From the NCBI GenBank assembly GCA_030220185.1, contig JASPKZ010005703.1:558001-622000 (forward strand): a stretch of DNA of 64,000 bases, written 5' to 3'. Each line of letters starts with the position of its first letter. Position 1 is the stretch's first letter. A program made the translations under genes and the position numbers. The stretch is from Diploptera punctata (lineage: Eukaryota; Arthropoda; Insecta; Blattodea; Blaberidae). Under the pieces are notes generated by a model that was given only the letters and a program-made list of their open reading frames with translations, did no database searches and was not told the DNA's origin. Positions 1 through 9,884 of this stretch are shown piece by piece.

Positions 1-115
1 GACCCAAGATGGAGATTTAAAATTCCCTACCCCACCGGGAATCGAACCTGAATCGTCGGAGCCGAAGGTAGGAAATCCTGCGACTACGCCACGGCAATGG
101 ATATGGTATTGATGG
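1..115 (-). repeat. SINE-D copy, cut by the window edge
   Basis: On the minus strand a tRNA-like head shows a GGCGTAGTC-type A box followed by a B box (GGTTCGATTCCC type), then a tail reading out of the window. The same order, including the AATTTTAAATCTCC body, recurs at 20195-20332. This is a tRNA-derived SINE by layout; the source tRNA is not clear. Confidence 0.65.
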
Positions 116-748
116 ACTGGCTTGTTTACATTTAAAGTCTGTTCTTATGGCTAGCCTCAAAGATGATACATTCTAAGCATAGGTAACTTCATAATTAACT
201 CATTCCGATGCCTATCCTTGATTATAAGCTGCAACTTTACAATGTAGACTTCACTATTGTTTTACGAGCCTTTAGCAGTATCATTCTGTCAAATATAAAA
301 TACGCTGAAAATAACTAATACAGAAATATGTGACTCTGGTGGGCTGTAAAACAAATCAGATCGATAAAATGAGATAAAAGTAGATGAGTCAATTTGGTGA
401 CAGGATTAGAATTTGCAACCCGTGTACATCGATAATTCAATTGTGAAAATAATGAATTATTTTGAATTGAATTTCTGTCAAAACATAACCGCTAAATCAA
501 ATGTTATAATAAATAAAATTTGCCAATATCAGCGTTATATTTGGCTTCAGTTTATAGAACAGTGACCATCCCCTATCACAAATTTTATTTTATTCATATT
601 TATAGACGCTTTAAAATTTAACTTCGTTTCGTACGCAGTCCACTCGGCAGAAAATCTTTATTCCTTATTTCTTTGCAGGATCAATATTAATTACAATACA
701 TCAAACTTTTGTAATTCAGTTTAGATGTTTATTGCACCATAACGTTTC
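116..748. other. AT-rich intergenic stretch
   Basis: No ORF, RNA-like structure or repeat shared with the rest of the window was seen here. Confidence 0.5.
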
Positions 749-793
749 ACTGTAAAGAAATTGTAACTTTTGAAGAAGTGAGTTCAGTTTATG
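749..793. repeat. 45-bp perfect direct repeat, left copy
   Basis: This 45-bp stretch begins ACTGTAAAGAAATTG and ends AGTTCAGTTTATG. It returns without a mismatch at 1908-1952. The pair brackets a 1.1-kb segment holding SINE-A and repeat R760. It may be an unusually long target duplication or the footprint of a recombination event. Confidence 0.85.
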
Positions 794-797
794 ATCC

Positions 798-1139
798 CGC
801 GCCGTAGCCGAGCGGTTAAGGTAGGAAGCCTTGGCGCAGAGCTACGGGACTTGCGCTGGTTCGAGTCTCCATGGAGGAAGAAATTTTCTCATGGTATTTC
901 GGCCAGTATGGGACCGGTGCCCACCCAGCATCGTGAGGCAATTGGGTAGCTACAATAAGTAGCGGCTCCAGGTTGAGGAACCAGCTATAACGGCTGGGGG
1001 ACTCGACATGCTAACCACATGTCACCCCTACACTGGCTGTTGATCATCTACCTCTGTGATTGACACATGTGGATGTGAAGGGCCAGCAGCCGGCTGGTAA
1101 AAGGGCAACCGCTGAAAAGTGGAAAGACCCTCAATCGGA
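798..1139 (+). repeat. SINE-A, full-length tRNA-derived SINE
   Basis: The head carries an A box (TAGCCGAGCGGTTAAGG) and a B box (GGTTCGAGTCTCC), as in Leu or Ser tRNAs. The roughly 270-bp body ends in GACCCTCAATCGGA. By eye it differs from the copy at 28894-29235 at only three positions over about 342 bp, so the family moved recently. Other copies: 4388-4632, 10462-10795, 11628-11945 and 43580-43890. Confidence 0.9.
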
Positions 1140-1885
1140 TCGGACTTAAACTTTAAACTATTTTTCTCGACAGAAATATTCGTGAACTATGCCAATATCC
1201 TTTCTCTATGCATCTACCCCCACTCTCCTTTTTGCCTCTCCTATTGCGCTGTTTGTGCTGCGCATCTCTCCTTTTACCTCGGAACGCTCAAATACGCAAT
1301 GCACATCAAGAACATTATCATTCGATCGGAACTTTGAGTTGAGACAACGTCGTCTGGAGCCGCGAGTGGCGTGGTTTAAGTTTTGGTCCTGAGGACCGGG
1401 GAAAGACTACCCTGGCTTGGACCGTGGTATGAATGTTGTGTGAGGTATGATATCGTTTTGTCATGTTAAGGATTATTGTTTATTTTCTTTTTGTTTAGAA
1501 TGATCAAGTATTTACATTTGTTATATTTTTCATCCACTTCAGACTTCTTGTTTATATTAAATATTTTTATATATATCCTGGTTAATGTTCAAGTTATTTA
1601 TGTGCATGCTGCTGTTTGATATTCCTGTACTGAAACTTACTTATTAAGGAGATCATTCTAGCTTCCTTTATTTTCCGTCTAGCTTTCATGATTAATAACA
1701 ATAACGATACATTCAATTTATATAGGACCAGCAATTACTCTAGTGTTTTGAGATCTATTGTTGATTCATGTTTAAGTGTTTAGGAAAGAAAGATAAATCA
1801 ATCTTTGCCTCCTATGGGCCCGGGCAAAGGCTTTTGATTAATAACCTCGGATGTTATGAACTCTACGCTAGTATATACAACGGAA
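1140..1885 (+). repeat. Dispersed repeat R760
   Basis: This segment aligns along its length with 49808-50590, and its first part aligns with 31078-31352. Shared landmarks are CGTGAACTATGCCAATATCC near the start, CGTCGTCTGGAG about 190 bp later, and TCAATCTTTGCCTC near the end. No coding capacity was seen. It is a non-coding repeat or element end of unknown class, joined directly to the 3' end of SINE-A. Confidence 0.75.
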
Positions 1886-1907
1886 ACAAAAGACGATCCA
1901 AAAGAAA

Positions 1908-1952
1908 ACTGTAAAGAAATTGTAACTTTTGAAGAAGTGAGTTCAGTTTATG
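1908..1952. repeat. 45-bp perfect direct repeat, right copy
   Basis: Identical to 749-793. The neighbouring bases differ on both outer sides, so the repeat is bounded and not part of a longer duplication. Confidence 0.85.
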
Positions 1953-2036
1953 TACACATATGCCATGTATGTATGTTAACAGTTATAATCATGTATATAT
2001 GCAATGGCCCTAAAATGTTTTATAAATTTATATTTC

Positions 2037-2106
<70 letters not shown>
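2037..2106. repeat. (TAA)n microsatellite
   Basis: About 23 uninterrupted AAT/TAA units, followed directly by a SINE-B copy. Confidence 0.95.
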
Positions 2107-2502
2107 GTATTGTAAGCCCACGTTTTCCCTTTATAGAGATTTAGGCACTCTCCCCTTACAGGGAAGAATTTGAACCATAATAATTTAGTTACACTTGTTT
2201 TTGTATAAATGTCATTTTTGAGTGGTCAGCGTTTCGCCTCATACTGACATCTAGGAAACCAAGGTAGTACTAGGACGGGAAAATTCGGGAAAAATTTTGC
2301 TTAGAGGCCTCTTCATTTAGGCTTAAGGATTTTTACGAGCCTGAAAATCTTCAGACTCGGGACCCATGACTTAAAGTCCCTCCCGGAGGACTTGCTCATT
2401 GGATTTTTCCGTCCTAAAAAATCCATCGGCCCCGGTCGGATTTGAACCCGCGACCCTCGGGACCAAAGGCAAAGAGCATAAGCACTAGTCCACCGCGGTC
2501 AA
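2107..2502 (-). repeat. SINE-B, full-length tRNA-derived SINE
   Basis: Read on the minus strand, the head is CCGCGGTGGACTAGTG with a B box GGGTTCAAATCC. The body contains the GGAAAAATCC and AGTACTACCTTGG landmarks and ends near 2110. It closely matches 57285-57675 and the split copy at 14915-15082 plus 18095-18322. A (TAA)n tract lies at each end. Confidence 0.85.
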
Positions 2503-3299
2503 TAATAATAATAATAATAATAATAATATAGCTTCATACATTCAATAAGCATTTTTTTATGTAGCACAAACACTGCATGACTTCATCCTCCTTACTGTAA
2601 GAATCCCGAGAATTCTTATTCTCAAGCTCTTGTTACCGGTACACGAGACTCTCGTGGCTGCACTCCCTTTCTGCGAGGGCGAACAGGAGTAAGAAGAGTT
2701 TATCTGCTTTATTGCTTATTCTTAAACTATTGTTAGATACTGTACTGTACAACCGAATGCCATGAAATAAAGGTCCGAAAAAAAGGGAGCTATGGTCTTT
2801 GGTCCACTCATCTATGCAAATATATAGTGGCAAACTCCAGGTATTCGACGAATATGTATTGGAACTAAAAACTATTGGAAAATTTATCATCATCATAATC
2901 TTCATGGATCGGATCGTCTGACGTGTTCCGTCTCTAGAATTTATATCTTCTCTCGTCAACAGCTTTTAGACCTATTCTCTTACCCTGTAAGTTGTACCTG
3001 TATCATTGGAATATATTCCGTTTTGGTTGCTTACGTTGCAAATGCAAATACCACTTTAAAATTTTTAATTACTTAATAATTATTTCTAATACATTTGAAA
3101 TATTTATTTCCTGACGAAGACTCATTTGTTTTGTGGTCAAAGAGAATGTATCCAGTCAGAGGTCTAAGTAATTTCATCTCTGCTGCTTCAATTCCCTTTC
3201 TCTGAGCCGAATTCACTTTTCTGAACCGTATAAAAATGTAGATATGATTAAAATTTTTATAGTTTGAAAATACTTTCCTTTCTCACTTTTCTTAATAAA
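2503..3299. other. No gene recognised
   Basis: Starts with a short (TAA)n run to about 2527. The rest is unique AT-rich DNA. An open frame of about 108 codons on the minus strand (2633-2959) has no recognisable domain and low-complexity flanks, so it is not called. Confidence 0.4.
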
Positions 3300-3835
3300 G
3301 TGGGGCCATTGAAAAATTAAGATTCATAAATCATAATAAAGCAGCGAGAATGGCTGAGTATATGAATGACATCATATAGAAAAATAAATACTTAAATAAA
3401 GGTACTCGTACCAAAACAAAAATACATATGAATCAGTAATACGCCTAATATCGACCTATGCCTCCGAAACAAAACAAACTTTAGAAACAAATGAAATTAA
3501 TATTCTGAAAAAATTGTGCCTAAATTAAGGAAAGATCAAATATCAAATGAAGAAATATGAAGGCAGCTGAATATTTAGACAATAGGTGAATGGGTGGAAA
3601 AAAGAAGATTTGAATGGAATCAACACTTATATCCTGCATGTACGCAAGGCGAGCGATAAGTTATCATTGAATGGGAGAAGGACACCTGCAATACCAAAAA
3701 AGAGATGGAAGACCTCTCATTTCTAGATGGAACAGGGCATGGACCAAAAACAAAGAGAAGAAGAGTGATAATATAGCGACGACAGCAACTACAATTAATG
3801 ATCTGGTTCACGACGTCCGCCAATAATGGCTAAAC
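3300..3835 (+). pseudogene. Decayed LINE 3' end
   Basis: Broken plus-strand frames read TYASET, then EINILKKLCL, then a GRRTPAIPKKRW-like stretch. This order (YGSETW, RRxxG, GRRxxGRPxxRW) is that of the C-terminal tail of insect endonuclease/reverse-transcriptase LINEs. Several stops and frameshifts are present. Identification is by motif order only. Confidence 0.5.
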
Positions 3836-4387
3836 TAAACAACCCAATAGAGAAATTCATATTTATGTCTCAACTAATGAATATGTTCTTTCAAAATACG
3901 TAACAAGCAGAGCTATATGAAGCAGCACAATTGCCCTACCTTGATGCTACTGTGAAATATCAAGTCTCCAAAATGGAGACACGATAATCAAATAGTACGC
4001 ACGATAAGACAACTGCCGCAATGGCGTAGCAAGAACATATTCACTGGAGAAGAACCTCCATAAGGGTTAATTTTAGTGGCACATGTCGGTAAATACTAAC
4101 ACAGCGGATGTCAAAAAAATCTTCGTTTCCATATCTCGTAATAAATTCCTAAAAAAAACACCGTTTAGTAGAGGTTAGAATGGGAAAGCCACTTAGAGTT
4201 AGCCACTAGTAATTTTACTGTCGAGGGAGTAAGACCATTCCAGGAATCAGCACACCGGACGGCAAAACAACTGCTGTCACAAAACAGACAGACAGATTGT
4301 TTCAGCGTCAGATGACCATTGCCAGTTTATTTATTTAGGTCTGTGCTCAAAATCACAGTAGAAAACGGTACATATCCAACTTGAATG
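3836..4387. other. No gene recognised
   Basis: Unique AT-rich DNA with no supported feature. Confidence 0.4.
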
Positions 4388-4632
4388 CATGAAGGCCCTT
4401 GGGCTATCAGCCGGCAGCTGCCCTCAAATCCACGTATGTTAACACAGACAGGGACAATCGTCCAGCCAGTATAGGGGAGCATGTGGTTAGTATGCTGGGT
4501 GGGCACCGACCCCACTCGAAATTCCATGATTACTTTCTTCCGCCACGGAAATTGGAATCAGCGCAGTTGCCGGAGCTCTACACCAAAGCACGATACCTTA
4601 AACCGCTCGACTACTGCACGGCAGATGACCGA
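4388..4632 (-). repeat. SINE-A, diverged copy
   Basis: The minus strand ends (high coordinate) with GTAGTCGAGCGGTTTAAGG, a diverged A box. It runs through a GGGTGGGCACCGACCCC-equivalent body to AGGCCC-type sequence at 4388. Many substitutions mark it as older than the copies at 798 and 28894. Its head abuts the tail of a LINE-A copy. Confidence 0.75.
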
Positions 4633-4636
4633 ATTA

Positions 4637-5332
4637 TCCAAACTAACTAACTAACTAATTCAATGGCACTATCAAATCCGTAGGTTCATGGCCGCGCGGA
4701 CATAAGCCATCCATACATCCCTATTCTGAGCTAATGTTTTCCAGTGAATCCCTGTATAATCTACTTTCGTCAAATCATGGATAATGTTATTCTCACACCT
4801 CATTCTTGGTCTACTAACTGGCTTTTTCCCTCTGGTTTTCCTACAAGAAGATTCCATGCACCTCTAATTTCCATTCGTGCCACGTGTCCTGTCCATCGCC
4901 GTCTTCGAAACTTAATTGTTCTTATTATATCTTGCTTCTTATAAAGACCATGTAGCTCACTGTTATTTAGTTTTCTCCATTCACGTGTCCATCTCCCTTT
5001 GGTGGAAAATGTTTTAAAGAACTGTATTCTCAACAACACTCGTAATCTCCTTTCCTCTCTTAAAGTAAGAGTTCATGTTTCGCATCCATATAATATAACA
5101 GGGATACTATCAGTTTTATATATTTTTGTTTGACATTTTTGAATGCAGTTGGGACGACAAGATTCCCTGTAATGTATAATAGCATGCATTTCCAGAATTT
5201 AGCCTTTGTTTAATTTATTTGTACATCTCATTTCTATTTGTAATTATTGTTCCTAGGTATTTGAACTCGGCCACTTCTTCAAAATTTCCATAATTTGTAA
5301 TTAGCTGTCCATTTCCATTATAGACAGGTAAT
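4637..5332 (-). pseudogene. LINE-A 3' end (non-LTR retrotransposon)
   Basis: The plus strand starts with a (CTAA)n tail, so the element runs leftward. Minus-strand frames encode RRWTGHVARM, then a GKPEGK stretch, then DLTKVDYTG and AAMNLRI, the C-terminal tail shared by all LINE-A copies here (15083-15566, 17312-18094, 25397-25695, 53640-54235). Frameshifts and stops prevent function. At 5332 the LINE sequence flips strand. Confidence 0.85.
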
Positions 5333-5400
5333 GGCAAATGAGGGAAATTTTAAAGAAGTGGCTCAATTCAAATACCTAGGACCCGAATTATCCATGTGTA
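5333..5400 (+). pseudogene. Inverted 5' piece of the same LINE-A insertion
   Basis: Plus-strand codons here read NEGNFKEVAQFKYLG, the same protein segment that the minus strand encodes at about 5240-5300. The two pieces meet head to head near 5332. This is the layout expected from twin priming during LINE integration, with a short overlap. Confidence 0.65.
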
Positions 5401-5504
5401 GAAAATTCAATTGACCTAACTTGAAATCAAACTCTGTTTCCCTAAGTTACAAGGTTGACGCACTGCCTTAAGATCGCCAGGGGTGATTCCATTGAAGACA
5501 CATA

Positions 5505-5802
5505 TGTACTATTTAATGTAAACGGCGATGTTTGAAAATAAATCAGAAATATATGGTTGTTTATTCACTGCAACTTGATTATATTATTTATTGCCAAATA
5601 GGATCACAATCAGTGATAACCAACTAAGATAGATCGCAATATTGTAACAATGCATCCTAGTGGAGAAAAAATTAAACACATCAAACTGTATATTATAACC
5701 AACATTATTTGGTTATTAATTATTTTTTATGAAACAACTCAGTAAAATCATTATTTAAAAACACAATTATTGAACACACAATAATCAAATGTGTAGTTAG
5801 AA
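5505..5802 (+). repeat. Dispersed repeat R700, left half
   Basis: Aligns with 56560-56825 and with the reverse strand of 34800-35000. Landmarks are TTTAATGTAAACGGCGATG and GGAGAAAAAAT. It stops at GTTAGAAG (5802), where a hAT element interrupts it; the repeat resumes at 7798. Confidence 0.8.
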
Positions 5803-7797
5803 GCATGGGCGTAGCCAGCAATGAATTAAAGGGGGTGCAATTTTTTTTTCGACAGTATACCTTCTGGGTAGAACGATCAAATGAAAAATACAAAATACTA
5901 TCTTCATTTTTTAAACAAACCTCAATATATTTCGGAAGAAAACTTGTGCACCAATGAATAAGAAATGTGAAATAATTGCAGAATTTTTAGGCTTGGCTAA
6001 TTGAATTTTTTGTCAAGATCGCTTCTTCTTAATTGTTACACTTGATTGTATTGAAACTAGTACATATATTTTAGCTATTTTAATACTAATAAAGTACAAC
6101 TACACACACAGTTCGACTCGCCTTTTCATTTGAGAATTTTTTTAAAGTACCGGTATGTTTTATTTGAATTTTTCAATATAATTTTTAATAAGTATTTTTT
6201 GTGCAGACTGGGCATACACAGGCCATTAAGGCGATTTTTTGTCACTGTAGAGCGGCAGCATGTCTTCACTCTTCTTAGGGTGCTAAAAGTGCGTTCAATT
6301 GACGCCGTAGTGCATGGTAAAGACAAGTATATTACAATAATTACTTTTTCTGATGGATGGGAAAAAATCGCACTCGTCCACGATGTTAACGAAATTACCT
6401 TCTTTATCCTCGTCACTCGTTTCATCCACATGCGGTGCCATAGTTCAATTTCGGTGGACAAATCCTCGATTTTATAATACTCTGAAATTTTGCTCACCGT
6501 TGCTTGGACATATTTGAGAAATATTTTTTAGGTTCTTACGGTGCAACATTTGAAGTTTAAAAGTAGGACCTTGTTATTCTCCAAATCTGTCTGACAAAGC
6601 TTGCGAAAGGAGTCCAAGTAGGGAGTTAAGATCGCCACCTTAATCTTCGGGATTACATTACGGATTAGCTCCATGTGTCTGCTTATTGGATATTCTTGGT
6701 AGTGTGATTTCCACACCTAGCTCAGAAGCAATAGTCTCCATCTCTTTTATGATGGCTTCTGAGACCTCATCAACTTTTTTGCGATGATCTATTACCAAGC
6801 TTTTAACGTTTTGAACAAGAGCCGTACATTTAATTAAATCTATAGCCACGGCTTGCAACGAATGAACGATAGGTTCCAAATAACTAGAATATTTTTCTAT
6901 CAGGCACAAACCTAAGATGAAAGTACTTCTACTTGCAACTGCAGCTTGTTTTCGGTTTGGTGCGTTTCTTTATACGACAATCAATTTCAGGCCGTTCGTC
7001 AATTCCCAAAGTGTTTCTTAAATATCCCAATACTTTTATATGTTTGCAGCCAACGTGTTTCGCACAGCATGGGGATGCTTGGGACGTGCTGCATTCTCAA
7101 GGGCGACTCTCAAAAAAAGTTTATAATATCCTTAGTTTTAGCTATTACACGTATCTTTCTCGTCTCGGGCACACTATTCAAATCATTTACCACAAGATTG
7201 ATTTTGTGGCTCGCGCAGTGGAAGTAAACTACTGTGGAAAGGGGCTCAAAAATTAGAGAAAGAAAAAATACTTCTGAGATAATAAATAGGATTATTCCTC
7301 TTCGTAATCCTTTTGTGACAAATTTGGTATGGAAAAAAATTGGGAAAAAACTAACGTAGACGTTTCTGGACCCTGTTGTATTTTCCTTCCATTGTTGAGC
7401 AACCGTCATATTTCTGGCCGACACATTTGTGCCATATCTCTTTGAAAAACAATTTCAATTTCTGCAGCAAATGATTGGGCGATCATTTTTTCAGTTCAAC
7501 AAGTTTCTACATGCGTCTAGGCGTCGAAATATAAACTCAGGTACTCAGCTGAAATTCGATAAGTGAACGTTCATAATAGAGGTCTAAAATTGTCTGGCAT
7601 ACTGGCGATGCTTATGTCCACTGGGACAGGTACTTGATAAGTCGATATAGGTTATCATATCGATTGTTTTCTTATTAATTTTAATATTTTGCACCTAACT
7701 TTCGGATAGAAGACTATCTCAATCTATCTAGTATTAATTGGTCGAAAATCAAGGGGGTGTAACCGCACCCCCCCCCCGCTGCACTCATCTCGCTTAG
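5803..7797 (-). mobile_element. Decayed hAT transposon inside repeat R700
   Basis: The left end CATGGGCGTAGCCAGC resembles hAT terminal repeats of the GGGCGTAGCCA type. TAGTTAGAAG occurs on both sides, giving a target duplication of 8-10 bp consistent with hAT. The repeat it entered is uninterrupted in the copy at 56405-57080, which confirms both edges. The right terminal repeat has eroded; only a subterminal GGGGGTGC block matches. Confidence 0.75.
6126..7424 (-). pseudogene. hAT transposase remnant (DUF4371/ZMYM-like class)
   Basis: Several minus-strand frames together outline a hAT transposase. Nearest the N-terminus is FHCASHKINLVVNDL (about 7110-7260), the catalytic-core segment typical of DUF4371-type hAT proteins. 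Next comes a helical insertion segment (6658-6909). Last is LPCTTASIERTFSTLRRVK (6126-6497), the C-terminal dimerisation domain with its conserved S/T-xERxFS core. Stops and frameshifts separate the pieces and no complete frame remains. The element is an immobile relic; only these motif blocks support the call. Confidence 0.85.
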
Positions 7798-8045
7798 CAA
7801 TAGTTAGAAGGAATCTGTTATTTATTTGCTACATTATACGTATTTGTTGGAGAGTCAGTCACTGCAAAATAATGCTCTGCCCTCTTCAGAATATTAAAAA
7901 GTAGGAGCTTTCATTATTTTGATAAACAGAATTCGATAAATAGCGAAGTAAAACACGACTGTCATTGGTTGTAAAACAAAATTCATTGAAACGTGATTGG
8001 TGATTGACTACCATTTGGGGCATGAATTAAATAGTATTCACAAAT
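7798..8045 (+). repeat. Dispersed repeat R700, right half
   Basis: Continues the alignment with 56815-57050, through GGAATCTGTT, AAAACACGACTGT and GATTGGT. It begins exactly after the second copy of the hAT target duplication. Confidence 0.8.
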
Positions 8046-8311
8046 ATTACGATACGATCTAAATAAAGTGAGTTAGAATGAAAACTAATGTAACATTTGA
8101 AAGACGTAGAAATGTATAAAGCCAAGACTAATCGATATAATTACAAGTTATGCCGTAATTCCTCCACCGTTTTGACGTGGTAATGGTTTTCCAATTACCA
8201 GACATAACAATAACGTCGGACGCGAGAAATCGATAATTTTCGCATCACATTGCTCACTTCAACAATGTGCAGTAAGATATATTTTCTCTCGTTATTATCG
8301 CTCTTTCCTAA

Positions 8312-8746
8312 GGCTTCCCATCGTCAAAAATCCGTAATATAAATGCGATAACAGTGCTGACAACCCGCAATTTTGCCGTCATACTAATAATGGCAGCGTG
8401 TGTGGTTCTTACCAACTCACGCAAACGAAAAACCACGAAAGAGTCTAACTTCAGTAAGAATGAAGACCCGCACTTAACGAAGATTTTAAAGGCATCAATT
8501 AATGACTTATGGTCAAAACGCCATTCAGCTATATCTATATTAAATTATAGTTCCTTCAACCAATCTGGTTTCACATTATTCACACCCCTAACCCAAAATA
8601 TGTCAGCTCGCTTTCATCTATCATCCATCAATTATATCGTCAACACTGGATCGCAGATCAATGCAATATTAAACATACAGTATCTTGGAAAGTCCCATTA
8701 TTCTTCCTCTTTCACCATCTCACTCACCCGTTATTTGAAATAAGTG
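8312..8746 (+). CDS. Possible secreted or membrane protein exon, unknown
   Basis: The frame is open from just after a TAA at 8309-8311 to a TAA at 8744-8746. No upstream ATG exists; the first is at 8390 and would give 118 residues. Translation through the earlier codons gives a hydrophobic run (FAVILIMAACVVLT) followed by basic RKRK, much like a signal peptide. The rest is polar, with a segment LTKILKASINDLW and no cysteine pattern. TTTCCTAAG ends at 8312 and could serve as a splice acceptor. The spacing of hydrophobic residues loosely recalls the N-terminus of the IR at 36990-38981, but I cannot show homology. It lies in unique DNA between R700 and a foldback element. It may be a real exon, a decayed IR 5' end or chance. 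Confidence 0.3.
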
Positions 8747-8778
8747 AAATCCGCAATTGCCGCTCAATGCCCTCTATA

Positions 8779-8995
8779 CTTTGTAGGTTCATAATTGTAT
8801 TTTAAACCGTTGAAGTAATAACAATGTTAAATTATAAAATTTGTTTACCTTGTATACTACCGTCGTCCACAACTTTAATTATATAATCATATATTTATAC
8901 TTGAGGACGATGGTAATAGAAAAGGTAAAAAAATTATAATGTAACATTGTTATTACCTCAACGGTATAAAAACAATTATGAACATAAAAAGTATA
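8779..8995. mobile_element. Foldback MITE-like element
   Basis: Two arms of about 90 bp are inverted copies. The left arm runs through AACCGTTGAAGTAATAAC and the right arm through GTTATTACCTCAACGG. A third partial arm (GCACGACGGTAGTATAC) lies at 9023-9075. No transposase is present. Class unknown. Confidence 0.7.
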
Positions 8996-9186
8996 AATAT
9001 GTAACTATAAAATTATATATTTATATTTGAGCACGACGGTAGTATACAACATAAACAAATATAATTTAACAATACCATCTTTCAAGCAAAAATTGACAAC
9101 ATTTCTAAAAGTTCTATATTATTTTATATCCCCTTCTTTATGCATGTATATATATATATATATATTTTATGATAAGAAAAATAAAT

Positions 9187-9255
9187 GCCTGGACGGGATT
9201 CGAACCCGGATCTCTGAGTCTGTACCTTAGAGTGATATCCATTACACTACCATGC
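9187..9255 (-). other. tRNA-Val-like cloverleaf, unit copy 1
   Basis: On the minus strand GTAGTGTAATGGATATCAC matches the D arm of metazoan tRNA-Val, and GGGTTCGAATCCC forms a T arm. The acceptor here is damaged (GCATGG against CCAGGC) and the anticodon stem is imperfect compared with the other copies. It is flanked by TAAGAAAAATAA-type inverted repeats. It is unlikely to be a working tRNA gene. Confidence 0.6.
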
Positions 9256-9482
9256 GAATCCAATTCAAACACTTATTTTTCTTATATATGTATTATATTT
9301 ATTCTCCATTATTACTAGATGTCGCGAGAACTCGGTCTTCACTGCCATCTAGTAGCTGACTATAACAAGTAAGCAAATTAAAGAGAATATTTTTACCTTA
9401 TAGCAGTGACGCTTTATAGATGTTATAATTAAATGTTTAACATTGAGCAATGCAAGCTTAATATGGTATAAGAAAAATAAAT

Positions 9483-9529
9483 GTCTGGACGGGATTCGAA
9501 CCCGGATCTCTGAGTCTGTACCTCAGCGT
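9483..9529 (-). other. Truncated tRNA-like copy at the inversion junction
   Basis: Holds the acceptor 3' strand, T arm and anticodon arm, and is cut at GCGT before the D arm. Beyond 9529 the sequence continues as a plus-strand unit. Confidence 0.75.
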
Positions 9530-9884
9530 CACTGCTATAAGGTAAAAATATTCTCTTTAATTTGCTTACTTGTTATAGTCAGCTACTAGATGGCAGTGAA
9601 GACCGAGTTCTCGCGACATCTAGTAATAATGGAGAATATAATACATATATAAGAAAAAGAAGTGTTTGAATTGGATTCGCCTGGTAGTGTAATCGATATC
9701 ACGCTGAGGTACAGACTCAGAGATCCGGTTCGAATCCCGTCCAGGCATTTATTTTTCTTATCATACCATATTAAGCTTGCATTGCTCAATGTTAAACATT
9801 TAATTATAACATCTATAAAGCGTCACTGCTATAAGGTAAAAATATTCTCTTTAATTTGCTTACTTGTTATAGTCAGCTACTAGA
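9526..9884 (+). repeat. 297-bp unit, first plus-strand copy
   Basis: Starts at the shared GCGT and runs through CACTGCTATAAGG, the tRNA-like block and the TTAAGCTTGCATTGCTC segment. It is followed head to tail by the next copy. The distance between equivalent tRNA-like starts (9679 and 9973) is about 295 bp. Confidence 0.85.
9679..9747 (+). other. tRNA-Val-like cloverleaf, unit copy 2
   Basis: Acceptor GCCTGG pairs with CCAGGC. The anticodon stem CTGAG pairs with CTCAG around a seven-base loop, GTACAGA, which puts ACA at the anticodon position. One G is missing from the T arm (CCGGTTCG), which would weaken internal promoter function. Confidence 0.65.

Larger units (their letters stand above)
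9165..9529 (-). repeat. 297-bp unit, first inverted copy with truncated second unit
   Basis: Minus-strand copies of the 297-bp unit: a full unit to about 9480, then a truncated unit that ends at GCGT (9526-9529). The rightward part of the unit (TTCTCCATTATTACTAGATG to AGCAGTGACGC) is the inverted match of 9526-9638. Confidence 0.85.
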
